DNA of 64,000 nucleotides, taken from the NCBI RefSeq assembly GCF_947487305.1, contig NZ_CANKWH010000011.1:62001-126000 (forward strand), read 5' to 3'. Every line of letters starts with the position of its first letter. Position 1 is the first letter of the stretch. This document shows, one piece after another, positions 8,972 through 16,909 of the stretch. Made by a program: the position numbers and the translations under genes. This DNA is from an uncultured Paracoccus sp. (lineage in GTDB: Bacteria > Pseudomonadota > Alphaproteobacteria > Rhodobacterales > Rhodobacteraceae). A model generated the notes under the pieces. It was not told the DNA's origin and ran no database searches. It worked only from the letters and a program-made list of their open reading frames with translations.

Positions 8972-9937
8972 TCAGGCAAACTCGCGCAAGGGCGTGGCGG
9001 CACGCGCCATGTCCAGCACCTCGGCCAGAACCGAGACCGCCAGCGTCCGCGCATCCCGGGCCGAGCGGATCAGCCCCACGGGGCCGTGCAGCCGGTCCAT
9101 CGCCGCCTCGGACACGCCCAGTTCCGCCAACGCCAGTCGCCGCGTCGCCGCCGCGCGCTGGCTGCCCTGCGAGCCGATATAGAAGGCGGACGTCTCCAGC
9201 GCGCCTTTCAGGATCAGCGGCTCCCAGTCATGGTCGTGGAAGAACAGCAGGATCGCGGTCCAGCCGTCGACCTCCAGATCGACGGGCCAGCCGGGGCGCA
9301 CCAGTTGCCGCGTGGGGCAACCTGCTGACGCCGCGCTGTCCAGCGTTTCGGGATCGGGCGACAAGAGCAGGCTGGGATAGCCGACCGATTGCGTCAGCGC
9401 GGCGAAGGTAAAGGCCTCCGGCCCCTTGCCGAAGACCAGAAAGCGCAGTTCCGGCTCGATGCGCAGGATGAAATCGCCGCCGTCGAACCCGGTCTGGCCG
9501 TCGTCCTGCAGGGTGATCGCTCCGGTTTCGGTGTCGATCCGCAACACGCAGACCTGCCGCGCTGACCGGCGGAGGGTGATCTCGTGCAGCAATTCGCGAT
9601 CCGGGCGCGGCAGCAAAAGGATTTGCAAGCCGCCGCCGCAGGGAAGTTGAATGTCGATGAAGGGCGAACCCCGGCCATAGCGGATGGATCGCGGCCGCCC
9701 CTCGGCCAGCGCCTGCCTTGCGTGATGGGCAATGTCGGCCTCGACGCAGCCCGAGGACAGCGTGCCAACAAGCCCGTGATCCTCGCCCTCGGGGATCACC
9801 GCCATGACCGCGCCGACCGGGCGATAGGACGGCCCCTCCACCCCGGTGATGATCGCCAGCGCCACATCGCCGGTTGCGGCTGCGGCCTCGGCCAGTGGGT
9901 CCCGCGAGACGGCGGCCGATTGGTTCAGGATATCCAT
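8972..9937 (-). CDS. xdhC: XdhC/CoxI-family molybdenum enzyme maturation protein
   Basis: A 321-residue XdhC/CoxI-family protein. The N-terminal domain contains the family signature SGCVEAD near residues 62-68, and the C terminus is a Rossmann-type XdhC_C domain with GSQGSQRAAATRR. Known members bind molybdenum cofactor and help sulfurate or insert it into xanthine dehydrogenase-type enzymes. The reading frame stays open upstream, but the ATG at 9937 is chosen because GGAGAAGG sits just before it and the domain begins right after it. It converges end-to-end on the nitrate reductase gene, which is also a Mo enzyme, although nitrate reductases use bis-MGD. Its true client cannot be told from the sequence. 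Confidence 0.85.
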   Translation of the reverse strand: MDILNQSAAVSRDPLAEAAAATGDVALAIITGVEGPSYRPVGAVMAVIPEGEDHGLVGTLSSGCVEADIAHHARQALAEGRPRSIRYGRGSPFIDIQLPCGGGLQILLLPRPDRELLHEITLRRSARQVCVLRIDTETGAITLQDDGQTGFDGGDFILRIEPELRFLVFGKGPEAFTFAALTQSVGYPSLLLSPDPETLDSAASAGCPTRQLVRPGWPVDLEVDGWTAILLFFHDHDWEPLILKGALETSAFYIGSQGSQRAAATRRLALAELGVSEAAMDRLHGPVGLIRSARDARTLAVSVLAEVLDMARAATPLREFA

Positions 9938-10069
9938 GCGCGTCACCTTCTCCCTTCCCCTTGAGGTAGGATGCCGGCCGCTCAAGGGCAATGCACCTTT
10001 GGTCGAACCCCTTCCCCCCGCCCGACGCGCATGACAGAAAGACCCGAGCGACCGGACGGAGGCCCCCGC

Positions 10070-10687
10070 ATGACACCGCATATCGTCTTTGACCTCGGCA
10101 ATGTGCTGATCGGCTGGCAGCCGGAATTGGCCTTCGCCGCGCATTTCGACGATTTGCAACAGGCTCGCGACTGGCTGGAGCGGATCGATTTCCACGACTG
10201 GAACCGGACGCAGGACGGCGGCCGCTCGATTGCCGACGGGCTCGCTGTGATCCGCGACGCGCATGGCGATGCGGCTGCGGCACCGCTGGAAGGGTACACG
10301 GCAGGCTTTCCGGTCACCATCCGCGAGCCGATCCCCGGCACATGGCAGATCGCCGAGGGGCTTAAAGCGTCGGGGCACCGGATGTTCGCCATCACCAACT
10401 GGTCCGCCGACAACTGGCCCGCCGCGCTCACGACCTATCCGCAGCTGACCACGCTCTTCGAGGATATCGTCGTCTCGGGAATCGAGAAGATGCTGAAGCC
10501 CGATGCCGAGATCTACCTGGCCCTGACCGACCGCAATGGCATCGCGCCGGAAGACTGCCTCTTCATCGACGACAGCCGGGCCAATGTTGAGGGCGCGCGG
10601 GCGGTCGGCATGGACGCGATCCATTTCACCGACGCCCCGGCGCTGGCCGCCGAGCTTGCCAGTCGCGGAATCACGCTGCCCGGATAA
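10070..10687 (+). CDS. HAD-superfamily hydrolase (YihX-like phosphatase)
   Basis: A 205-residue HAD subfamily IA hydrolase. Visible motifs are the nucleophile motif FDLGNVLI (Asp8), motif II ITNWS, motif III lysine in KMLKPD, and motif IV FIDDSRAN. The DxGN form of motif I matches the YihX/HAD-IA phosphatases, which act on small sugar phosphates such as glucose 1-phosphate; the substrate here is unknown. The frame is open 33 codons further upstream, but this ATG has GGAGG at a suitable distance and starts exactly at the domain. The gene diverges from xdhC. Its last bases contain the promoter of the tRNA-Gly gene. Confidence 0.85.
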   Translation: MTPHIVFDLGNVLIGWQPELAFAAHFDDLQQARDWLERIDFHDWNRTQDGGRSIADGLAVIRDAHGDAAAAPLEGYTAGFPVTIREPIPGTWQIAEGLKASGHRMFAITNWSADNWPAALTTYPQLTTLFEDIVVSGIEKMLKPDAEIYLALTDRNGIAPEDCLFIDDSRANVEGARAVGMDAIHFTDAPALAAELASRGITLPG

Positions 10688-10689
10688 GC

Positions 10690-10718
10690 TTGAACTGCCG
10701 CGCGGGGCCGCATATACC
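10690..10718 (+). promoter_or_regulatory. Predicted promoter of tRNA-Gly
   Basis: TTGAAC at 10690-10695 and TATACC at 10713-10718 are separated by exactly 17 bases. The predicted transcription start lies about 3 bases before the mature tRNA. The -35 box begins 3 bases after the HAD hydrolase stop codon. This is inferred from sequence only. Confidence 0.55.
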
Positions 10719-10727
10719 CCTCGGAAC

Positions 10728-10801
10728 GCGGGTGTAGCTCAATGGTAGAGCAGCAGCCTTCCAAGCTGAATACGTGGGTTCGATTCCCATCACCCGCTCC
10801 A
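10728..10801 (+). tRNA. tRNA-Gly (anticodon TCC)
   Basis: The cloverleaf is readable by eye. The acceptor arm GCGGGTG (10728-10734) pairs with CACCCGC (10791-10797). The D-arm begins AGCTC, the anticodon stem CAGC/GCTG encloses CTTCCAA giving anticodon TCC, and the T-arm contains GTTCGAT. The discriminator base is T at 10798 and CCA is encoded at 10799-10801. It decodes GGA, and also GGG by wobble. No integrase or direct repeat of the 3' end was noticed nearby. Confidence 0.97.
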
Positions 10802-10896
10802 ACCTCCCTCCCCGGCCTTTCTCGCCCCTTGCCCTTTCACCGGGGCGTGGCATTGCCTATGTTCCGGGGTGAAAATGCAACCGCGAAAGGGTTTAG

Positions 10897-10980
10897 ATGT
10901 CCCGCAAGGCCACGCAACGGCTGTCCTTCACTTTGCTGGTGCTGCTGACGCTCTACGCGTCGCTGGCCGGCGCGGCTTGA
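10897..10980 (+). CDS. Possible 27-residue hydrophobic peptide upstream of the XpaC-like gene
   Basis: A short open frame, ATG to TGA, encoding 27 residues with a positively charged start (MSRKATQR) followed by one hydrophobic segment (LSFTLLVLLTLYASLAGAA). CGAAAGGG precedes the ATG and the stop is 9 bases before the next start codon. It could be a small membrane protein or a leader peptide of the following gene. No family is recognised, and the frame may be fortuitous. Confidence 0.3.
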   Translation: MSRKATQRLSFTLLVLLTLYASLAGAA

Positions 10981-10989
10981 GGGCAAGGC

Positions 10990-11970
10990 ATGGCACAGCG
11001 TTTCGGCGGCCGGTTTTCGCCGGATGGCACCCGGCGCGATCATCGCGCCGCTGACCCAAGGCAAGCGCCACTAAGCACCGGCCCGATGCGGCACGCGCTG
11101 GAAGGGCGGCCGAAATGGATCACCATCGCCGCGACCCCCTTTCTGCTGGGCGCCTTCTTTCAGGCGCCGACCGGCATGGTCACCGATCTTGCCGCCTTTG
11201 GCATGATGGCGGCGGCGGGCTGGCTGACGCGCGAGGGGTTGCAGGCCGAAGCCGCCTATGACGCCCGCCGCGTCGCCAAACGCCCGGCTTTCCCGCGCAA
11301 GCTTTTCGGCGGCATCCTGACCGGGCTGGGGCTTGCAGTCGGCGCGGCCGAACCCTCGGCCCTTGCCGGGGGGGGACTGATCGGCGTCGCGGGCGCGGTG
11401 CTGCATTGGCTGGCCTTCGGTCCCGATCCCATGCGCGACAAGGGCATGGAGGGCATCGATACCTTCCAGCAGGACCGCGTGGCGAAGATGGTCGACGAGG
11501 CGCAGCGCTATCTCGATGCGATGAAATCGGCGATCCTGCGGACCGGTGAACGCCGGCTCGAGGCGCGGGTGGCGATGTTCGAGGCCACCGTCCACGATCT
11601 TTTCCGCCAGGTCGAGCAGAACCCGAACGACCTGTCGGCGGCGCGGCGCTATCTGGGCGTCTACCTGATGGGCGCGCGCGATGCGACGCTGCGCTTTGCC
11701 GATCTTTATGCGCAGACCCATGACCCGCGTGCGCGAGGCGATTACGAGGCGCTGCTGACCGATCTGGAAAGCAATTTCACCGCCCGCACCAAGGCGCTGA
11801 TCGAGGGCGGGCGCTCGGATCTCGACATCGAGATCCAGGTCCTGCGCGAACGGCTCGCGCGCGAGGGCGTGGCCAGCCCCGAACGCGCAACTGCCGCGCT
11901 GGAAAGCCAGGACGCGGTCAGCATGGACGAGCTGCTGCGGATGCCGGATCAGACCAGGGCCAAACGCTGA
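10990..11970 (+). CDS. XpaC-like 5-bromo-4-chloroindolyl phosphate hydrolysis family protein
   Basis: A 326-residue protein with a basic N terminus, two or three hydrophobic segments between about residues 43 and 140, and a long helical, charged C-terminal half. This architecture fits the XpaC family, whose molecular role is not established and which is commonly linked to TelA-type toxic-anion-resistance genes. No telA-like gene is seen here. GAGGGCAAGG precedes the ATG. The gene is followed after one base by truA, so they are probably cotranscribed. Family assignment is from recalled sequence character and is moderately sure. Confidence 0.7.
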   Translation: MAQRFGGRFSPDGTRRDHRAADPRQAPLSTGPMRHALEGRPKWITIAATPFLLGAFFQAPTGMVTDLAAFGMMAAAGWLTREGLQAEAAYDARRVAKRPAFPRKLFGGILTGLGLAVGAAEPSALAGGGLIGVAGAVLHWLAFGPDPMRDKGMEGIDTFQQDRVAKMVDEAQRYLDAMKSAILRTGERRLEARVAMFEATVHDLFRQVEQNPNDLSAARRYLGVYLMGARDATLRFADLYAQTHDPRARGDYEALLTDLESNFTARTKALIEGGRSDLDIEIQVLRERLAREGVASPERATAALESQDAVSMDELLRMPDQTRAKR

Positions 11971-11971
11971 A

Positions 11972-12754
11972 TTGCCCCGTTACGCGCTGAAGATCGACTA
12001 TGACGGCACGCCCTTCGCCGGCTGGCAGGCACAGGCCGACCAGCCCTCGGTTCAGGGCGCGGTCGAGGCTGCGCTGGCGCGGCTGGATGCGGGCTTTGCC
12101 GCAGGGGCGCGGATCGCGGCGGCGGGGCGCACCGATGCCGGCGTCCATGCCACCGGACAGGTCGCCCATGCCGACCTGGAAAAGCACTGGGACCCGTTCC
12201 GCCTGTCCGAGGCGCTGAATTTTCACCTGAAGCCCGCGCCCGTCGCGGTGCTGGCCGCCGTGCCGGTCGATGACGATTTCCATGCCCGCTTCTCGGCGCT
12301 GGAACGGCGTTATACCTTCCGGCTGATCGCCCGGCGTGCGCCGGTGACGCATGATCGCGGGCGGGTCTGGCAGGTGCTGAACCCGCTGGATGCGGAGGCG
12401 ATGCGCGCGGGCGCCGCCCATCTCATCGGGCGGCATGACTTTACCACCTTCCGCTCGTCCATCTGCCAGGCGCAGAGCCCGGTGAAGACGCTGGACGAGA
12501 TCACCATCGAGGAAATCCCCCTGCCGCAGGGCGCGGAATACCGCTTTCACCTGCGCGCCCGGTCCTTCCTCCACAACCAGGTGCGCTCGATCGTCGGTAC
12601 GCTGGAGCGGGTGGGCGCGGGCGCATGGACGCCGGATCGGGTGGCCGAGGTTCTGGAGGCGCGAAACCGCGCGGCCTGCGGGCCGGTCTGTCCGCCGCAG
12701 GGTCTGTATCTGACAGGTGTGGGTTATCCCCGCGATCCCTTCGCGGTGGACTGA
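11972..12754 (+). CDS. truA: tRNA pseudouridine(38-40) synthase TruA
   Basis: A 260-residue TruA that isomerises uridines 38-40 in the anticodon arm of tRNAs. The catalytic aspartate is D55 in GRTDAGVHA. Other family hallmarks are [12 protein letters not shown] near the N terminus and FLHNQVR near residue 195. The start codon is TTG, one base after the stop of the upstream gene, and no ATG is available before the conserved N terminus. It converges on the sugar transferase gene, with a 3-base gap between the stops. Confidence 0.96.
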   Translation: MPRYALKIDYDGTPFAGWQAQADQPSVQGAVEAALARLDAGFAAGARIAAAGRTDAGVHATGQVAHADLEKHWDPFRLSEALNFHLKPAPVAVLAAVPVDDDFHARFSALERRYTFRLIARRAPVTHDRGRVWQVLNPLDAEAMRAGAAHLIGRHDFTTFRSSICQAQSPVKTLDEITIEEIPLPQGAEYRFHLRARSFLHNQVRSIVGTLERVGAGAWTPDRVAEVLEARNRAACGPVCPPQGLYLTGVGYPRDPFAVD

Positions 12755-12757
12755 AAC

Positions 12758-13549
12758 TCAGCCCTGAACGCCGATCTTCGGTCGGCGCGCGCGACCCTTG
12801 CGACGGTCGATGCCGACGGTCACGATTCGCACCGTCTGCCACATGATCCAGAGATCCATCAGGATCGAGCGATGGCGCTGGTAGATCAGGTCCAGGCGCA
12901 GCTTGGCCGGCAGGCAACGGCGGCGATAGACGGTTTCCGTCGCCTCGGGACTGGTGCAGGCCGAGAGGATCTTACCCTCGTGCTGGTGATAGATCAGCGT
13001 GGCCATGCCGGTCACGCCGGGACGGCTTTTCAGCACTTGTGCATAAACCGTCGGGAACTGCTCGACATGCTCGCGGTTGGGCGGGCGCGGACCGACAAAG
13101 CTCATGTCGCCGCGCAGGATGTTGAACAACTGCGGCAACTCGTCGATGCGGGTCCGGCGCAGGAAATGACCGAAGGGCGTGATGCGCCCGTTCTTATGCG
13201 CCCCAGTCACGCCATAGTCACCGTTCTGGATGCTCATGGTGCGGAACTTCCACAGCGTGAAGGACTGGTTCAGTCCCGACATGCGTCGCGCGCTGTAAAT
13301 GATGGGCCGACCCTGAATCACCAGCAGCGCGCCAGCAACCAGCAGCATAAGCAAAAGCACGGGAATCAGCAGCGCAATGGCAAATGCAATGTCGAACATA
13401 CGCTTGGACAGAGGCATCGGATTGATGCCACGGGCAGAATCCGCCGTAAACCATGCCATTTTCGGCATGCTAAGACCGGTGAGATGCGTCACCTCGGTCT
13501 TGTCCCAATCCTGGTGAATCGTCACTTGGCGACTGCCTTCAGATGCCAT
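12758..13549 (-). CDS. Bacterial sugar transferase (undecaprenyl-phosphate glycosyl-1-phosphate transferase type)
   Basis: A 263-residue polyprenyl-phosphate hexose-1-phosphate transferase of the WcaJ/PglC type (PF02397), which starts exopolysaccharide or O-antigen repeat synthesis by moving a sugar-1-phosphate to the lipid carrier. Visible signs are KRMFD followed by a hydrophobic re-entrant helix (about residues 55-80), KFRTM at 101-105, the acidic catalytic pair in TRIDELPQLFN, and GPRPPNREH. A clean AAAAAAGG precedes the ATG. The roughly 45-residue N-terminal extension before the core has no recognised domain. No other polysaccharide genes are adjacent, so the pathway is unknown. Confidence 0.92.
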   Translation of the reverse strand: MASEGSRQVTIHQDWDKTEVTHLTGLSMPKMAWFTADSARGINPMPLSKRMFDIAFAIALLIPVLLLMLLVAGALLVIQGRPIIYSARRMSGLNQSFTLWKFRTMSIQNGDYGVTGAHKNGRITPFGHFLRRTRIDELPQLFNILRGDMSFVGPRPPNREHVEQFPTVYAQVLKSRPGVTGMATLIYHQHEGKILSACTSPEATETVYRRRCLPAKLRLDLIYQRHRSILMDLWIMWQTVRIVTVGIDRRKGRARRPKIGVQG

Positions 13550-13681
13550 TTACCTTTTTTCTGGCCGTAACACACCGGAAGAGCTAAGGAAACAGCCGAG
13601 ACCGGTTCAGACCGCTCGAACTTGCGCCATGGTGTCGCATAGGTCACTCTATGCGCGACGAACCGCACAGGAGCCTGTGGA

Positions 13682-14137
13682 ATGCGCAAATTTCTCGTTC
13701 TCCTGGACGACAGCCGCGAATGTCTGAACGCGATGCGGTTTGCCGCCATGCGGGCCGCCAACACGGGCGGGGCGGTGGTGGTACTTGCGGTCATTCCCGC
13801 AGGAGAAATTCAGCATGGTCTAGGGGTTGCCGATGTCATGCGCGCGGAACTGCGTGAACGGATCGAGGCGCATTTCGAAGTTTTTGCCAAATGGATGCGC
13901 GACCGTCCGAAGGTCGAACCCGAGTTGGTGATCCGCGAGGGCGACCCGGCGGATGAACTTTTGGCACAGATCGGCGAGGATCCGCTTATCGGCGTCATTG
14001 TTTTGGGCATCTCGGCCGAGAAAGGCGCGAAGAACCCTGTCATTACCCGGCTGATGCGGGATGCCGGCGCGCTTGGTTGCCCGATCACACTGGTTCCCGG
14101 CGACATGTCAAAGGAACGGCTCGAAGCCATCACCTGA
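13682..14137 (+). CDS. Universal stress protein (UspA family)
   Basis: A 151-residue single-domain Usp with the usual opening FLVLLDDSREC and closing CPITLVPG. The typical ATP-binding stretch G-x2-G-x9-G(S/T) near the C terminus is not present; GISAEKGAKNPVITRLM occupies that place. It may therefore be a non-nucleotide-binding Usp. AGGAG precedes the ATG. The gene stands alone, and I saw no FNR-type palindrome (TTGAT-N4-ATCAA) in the 130 bases upstream. Confidence 0.9.
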   Translation: MRKFLVLLDDSRECLNAMRFAAMRAANTGGAVVVLAVIPAGEIQHGLGVADVMRAELRERIEAHFEVFAKWMRDRPKVEPELVIREGDPADELLAQIGEDPLIGVIVLGISAEKGAKNPVITRLMRDAGALGCPITLVPGDMSKERLEAIT

Positions 14138-14258
14138 TCTCGCCAGGCGCCGCCACAAAGGGCCTGGCTCCGGCCTCGATCCCCCCGTGAATTCCCCGGC
14201 TTTCGCTTGACCAAAGGCGGTCCCGCGCCCATATCACTCACGACAAAGGAGCCGCCCC

Positions 14259-14819
14259 ATGTTCATCCAGACCGAAACCACGCCGAACCCCGCCACGCTG
14301 AAATTTCTGCCCGGCGAAACCGTGCTGGCCAGCGGCACGGCTGACTTCCCCGACCGCGACACCGCGGGCACCTCGCCCTTGGCGTCCCGCGTTTTTGCCG
14401 TTCCCGGCGTTACCGGGGTGTTCTTGGGCAATGACTTCGTCACCGTCACCAAATCCGACGAGACGCTGTGGGACCATCTGAAACCCTCGGTCCTCGGCGC
14501 GATCATGGAGCATTTCCAGTCCGGCGCCCCGGCGCTGGAGGGTGACAAGCCCGCCGCCAGCGGCCACGCGAGCCATGACGGCCCGGATGGCGAAATCGTC
14601 AGCCAGATCAAGGAACTGCTGGACACGCGCGTGCGCCCTGCCGTGGCCCAGGATGGCGGCGACATCACCTTCCACGGCTTTGATCGGGGGATCGTCTACC
14701 TGCACATGCAGGGTGCCTGCGCCGGCTGCCCGTCATCCACGCTGACGCTGAAGATGGGGATCGAGAACCTGCTGCGCCATTACATCCCCGAGGTAATCGA
14801 GGTCCGGCCCGTTGCCTGA
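14259..14819 (+). CDS. nfuA: NfuA-type iron-sulfur cluster carrier
   Basis: A 186-residue Fe-S cluster scaffold or carrier. The N-terminal Nfu_N domain begins MFIQTETTPNPATLKFLPG, and the C-terminal NifU-like domain has the cluster-binding C154-x2-C157 in GACAGCPS. It would deliver [4Fe-4S] clusters to client enzymes; nitrite and nitrate reductase in this window are the kind of clients expected, though no direct link is shown. AAAGGAG precedes the ATG. The 3' end overlaps tsaB by 8 bases. Confidence 0.95.
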   Translation: MFIQTETTPNPATLKFLPGETVLASGTADFPDRDTAGTSPLASRVFAVPGVTGVFLGNDFVTVTKSDETLWDHLKPSVLGAIMEHFQSGAPALEGDKPAASGHASHDGPDGEIVSQIKELLDTRVRPAVAQDGGDITFHGFDRGIVYLHMQGACAGCPSSTLTLKMGIENLLRHYIPEVIEVRPVA

Positions 14820-15420
14820 CCCGATTGCCTTGGCCCCCGTTGCTTTGGCCTTCGACACATCGGCCGCGCATTGCGCGGCCGCTTTGCTGTCGGGCGACCG
14901 GGTTCTGGCCGAGCGTGCCGAACCGATGACCAAGGGACAGGCCGAACGCCTGTTCCCGCTGCTGGAAGAGCTGCTGAACGAGGCCGGGATCGAGTGGCGC
15001 GACCTGTCGGTGATCGGCGTCGGCATCGGCCCCGGCAATTTCACCGGCATCCGCATCGCCGTCGCGGCGGCGCGCGGCCTCGCCCTGTCGCTCAAGATCC
15101 CGGCGGTCGGCATCAGCGTCACCGAGGCCGCCGCGCTGGACCTGCCCCGCCCCTGCCGGGTGGTCATCCCTGCGCGGAACGATCTGGTCATCTGGCAGGA
15201 TTTCAGCGCCGAGGCCGGGGACGGCCAGCCCCGTCAGGCCGAGGCCGCGTCGCTGCCACCCGGCCCTGCGCCCTCCGCGCCCTTGATGCCGCTTGCCGTC
15301 GCCATTGCCCGCATCGCGCTGTCGCGCTGCAACGATCCCGGCCCCCGCCCGGCACCGCTTTACATGCGCCCCGCCGATGCCGCGCCGGCACGCGACAAGC
15401 CGCCGGTCCTGCTGCCGTGA
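14812..15420 (+). CDS. tsaB: tRNA threonylcarbamoyladenosine biosynthesis protein TsaB
   Basis: A 202-residue ASKHA-fold protein, partner of TsaD in making t6A37 of ANN-decoding tRNAs. The N terminus LAFDTSAAHCAAAL and the motif GIGPGNFTGIR are typical of TsaB. The start is TTG, inside the end of nfuA; no better start lies before the conserved N terminus. The stop overlaps the GTG start of rimI (GTGA). The tsaB-rimI pairing is common in proteobacteria. Confidence 0.93.
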   Translation: MPDPIALAPVALAFDTSAAHCAAALLSGDRVLAERAEPMTKGQAERLFPLLEELLNEAGIEWRDLSVIGVGIGPGNFTGIRIAVAAARGLALSLKIPAVGISVTEAAALDLPRPCRVVIPARNDLVIWQDFSAEAGDGQPRQAEAASLPPGPAPSAPLMPLAVAIARIALSRCNDPGPRPAPLYMRPADAAPARDKPPVLLP

Positions 15421-15815
15421 CGCCAGCCGAGATGGCGGCGTTGCACGCGCGCTGCTTTGCCCATCCGCGCCCCTGGTCCGAGACCGAGTTCCGCGATCTG
15501 CTGGACAGCCGGGGCGTCTTTGCCCTGTCCCGCCCGCAGGGCTTCCTTCTGGGGCGGGTGATCCTCGACGAGGCCGAATTGCTGACGCTGGCCGTCGCCC
15601 GCGAGGCCCGAAGGCAGGGGCTTGGCGCGGCGCTGACGGCCGGTTTCGCCGCAGAGGCACAGCGGCTTGGCGCGGTCACGGCCTTCCTCGAGGTTGCCTC
15701 GGACAATGCCCCGGCGCAGGCGCTCTATCGGCGGCAGGGATGGGTCGAGGCCGGGCGCCGGCGCAACTATTACGCGCCCGGCATCGATGGCCTGACCTTG
15801 CGGCTTGGGCTTTGA
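15417..15815 (+). CDS. rimI: Ribosomal-protein-alanine N-acetyltransferase RimI-like (GNAT)
   Basis: A 132-residue GNAT acetyltransferase. The acetyl-CoA-binding region is AREARRQGLGAAL, followed by FLEVASDNAPAQALYRRQGW, the usual RimI-like motif set. RimI acetylates the N-terminal alanine of ribosomal protein S18. The GTG start overlaps the tsaB stop. The frame is open far upstream, but that portion is the shadow of tsaB and gives no GNAT similarity. Confidence 0.9.
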   Translation: MTPAEMAALHARCFAHPRPWSETEFRDLLDSRGVFALSRPQGFLLGRVILDEAELLTLAVAREARRQGLGAALTAGFAAEAQRLGAVTAFLEVASDNAPAQALYRRQGWVEAGRRRNYYAPGIDGLTLRLGL

Positions 15816-15919
15816 ATTCACCAAGAATCCGGTTGACCCTCGCGGGGTGTTTGCGCCCTAATCGGGCATCTGGCGGGCAGAATCGTCCGCGCAAGAAAAC
15901 AACAGGATGAGGTAGAAGA

Positions 15920-16909
15920 ATGACCCTGATGAAAACCCTCTGCGCGGGTGCGGCCACGCTGGCGCTAACCGCGGGGATCGCATCGGCCGAGCCGGCGCTG
16001 ATCTTCGATCTCGGCGGCAAGTTCGACAAATCCTTCAACGAGGCGGCCTATAACGGCGCCAAGCGGTGGGCCGACGAGACCGGCGGCACCTACAAGGAAC
16101 TGGAAATGCAGTCCGAGGCGCAGCGCGAACAGGCCCTGCGTCGCCTGGCCGAAACCGGCGCCAACCCGATCATCATGACCGGCTTTGCCTTCGGCGACGT
16201 GCTGGGCAAGGTCGCCGGCGACTATCCCGACACCAAGTTCGGCATCATCGACATGGTCGTGGAGCAGCCGAACGTGCAATCGGTGGTCTTCACCGAGGAA
16301 CAGGGCAGCTATCTTGCCGGCGTCATGGCGGCCATGGCCAGCCAGTCGGGCACGGTGGGCTTCATCGGCGGCATGGACATCCCGCTGATCCACAAGTTCG
16401 AATGCGGCTTCGCGCAGGGCTTCAAGGCGGCGAAACCCGATGGCAAGGTGCTGATCAATTATACCGGCACAACCCCTGCCGCGTGGAACGACCCGGTGAA
16501 GGGCGGCGAGCTGGCCAAGGCGCAGATCAGCCAGGGCGCTGATGTGGTCTATGCGGCGGCGGGCGGCACCGGCATCGGTGTGCTGCAGGCCGTGGCCGAT
16601 GCGGGCAAGCTGGGCGTCGGCGTCGACAGCAACCAGAATCACCTTCACCCCTCGAACATGCTGACCTCGATGGTCAAGCGCGTCGACAATGCCGTCTATG
16701 ACGCCTTCACCGCCGGCACCGATCTCGAACCCGGCGTGAAGGTCATGGACCTGAAGGCGGGCGGCGTGGGCGTCGCCATCGACGACAACAATAAGGCGCT
16801 GGTCACGCCCGAGATGCAGGCCGCCATCGACGATGCCACGGCCAAGATCGCCTCGGGCGAGATCACGGTCCATGACTACGCGACCGACAATACCTGCCCG
16901 GTCATGTAA
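15920..16909 (+). CDS. BMP-family (purine nucleoside) ABC transporter substrate-binding protein
   Basis: A 329-residue periplasmic binding protein of the BmpA/PnrA family with a Sec signal peptide; cleavage is likely after ASA at residue 23. The mature start ALIFDLGGKFDKSFNE is the hallmark of this family, whose studied members bind purine nucleosides. GGATGAGG precedes the ATG; an internal ATG at residue 4 is an alternative start. The ATPase gene starts at the very next base after the TAA. The operon ends in purine nucleoside phosphorylase, which supports nucleosides as the substrate. Confidence 0.92.
   Translation: MTLMKTLCAGAATLALTAGIASAEPALIFDLGGKFDKSFNEAAYNGAKRWADETGGTYKELEMQSEAQREQALRRLAETGANPIIMTGFAFGDVLGKVAGDYPDTKFGIIDMVVEQPNVQSVVFTEEQGSYLAGVMAAMASQSGTVGFIGGMDIPLIHKFECGFAQGFKAAKPDGKVLINYTGTTPAAWNDPVKGGELAKAQISQGADVVYAAAGGTGIGVLQAVADAGKLGVGVDSNQNHLHPSNMLTSMVKRVDNAVYDAFTAGTDLEPGVKVMDLKAGGVGVAIDDNNKALVTPEMQAAIDDATAKIASGEITVHDYATDNTCPVM

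Noticed and set aside
10728-10801. tRNA-Gly as a genomic-island attachment site
   Set aside because: No integrase gene, mobile element or direct repeat of the tRNA 3' end was seen in the window.
15832-15860. A sigma-70-like promoter before the nucleoside importer (TTGACC ... TAAT)
   Set aside because: The spacing is 19-20 bases for any acceptable -10 box, so the support is weak.
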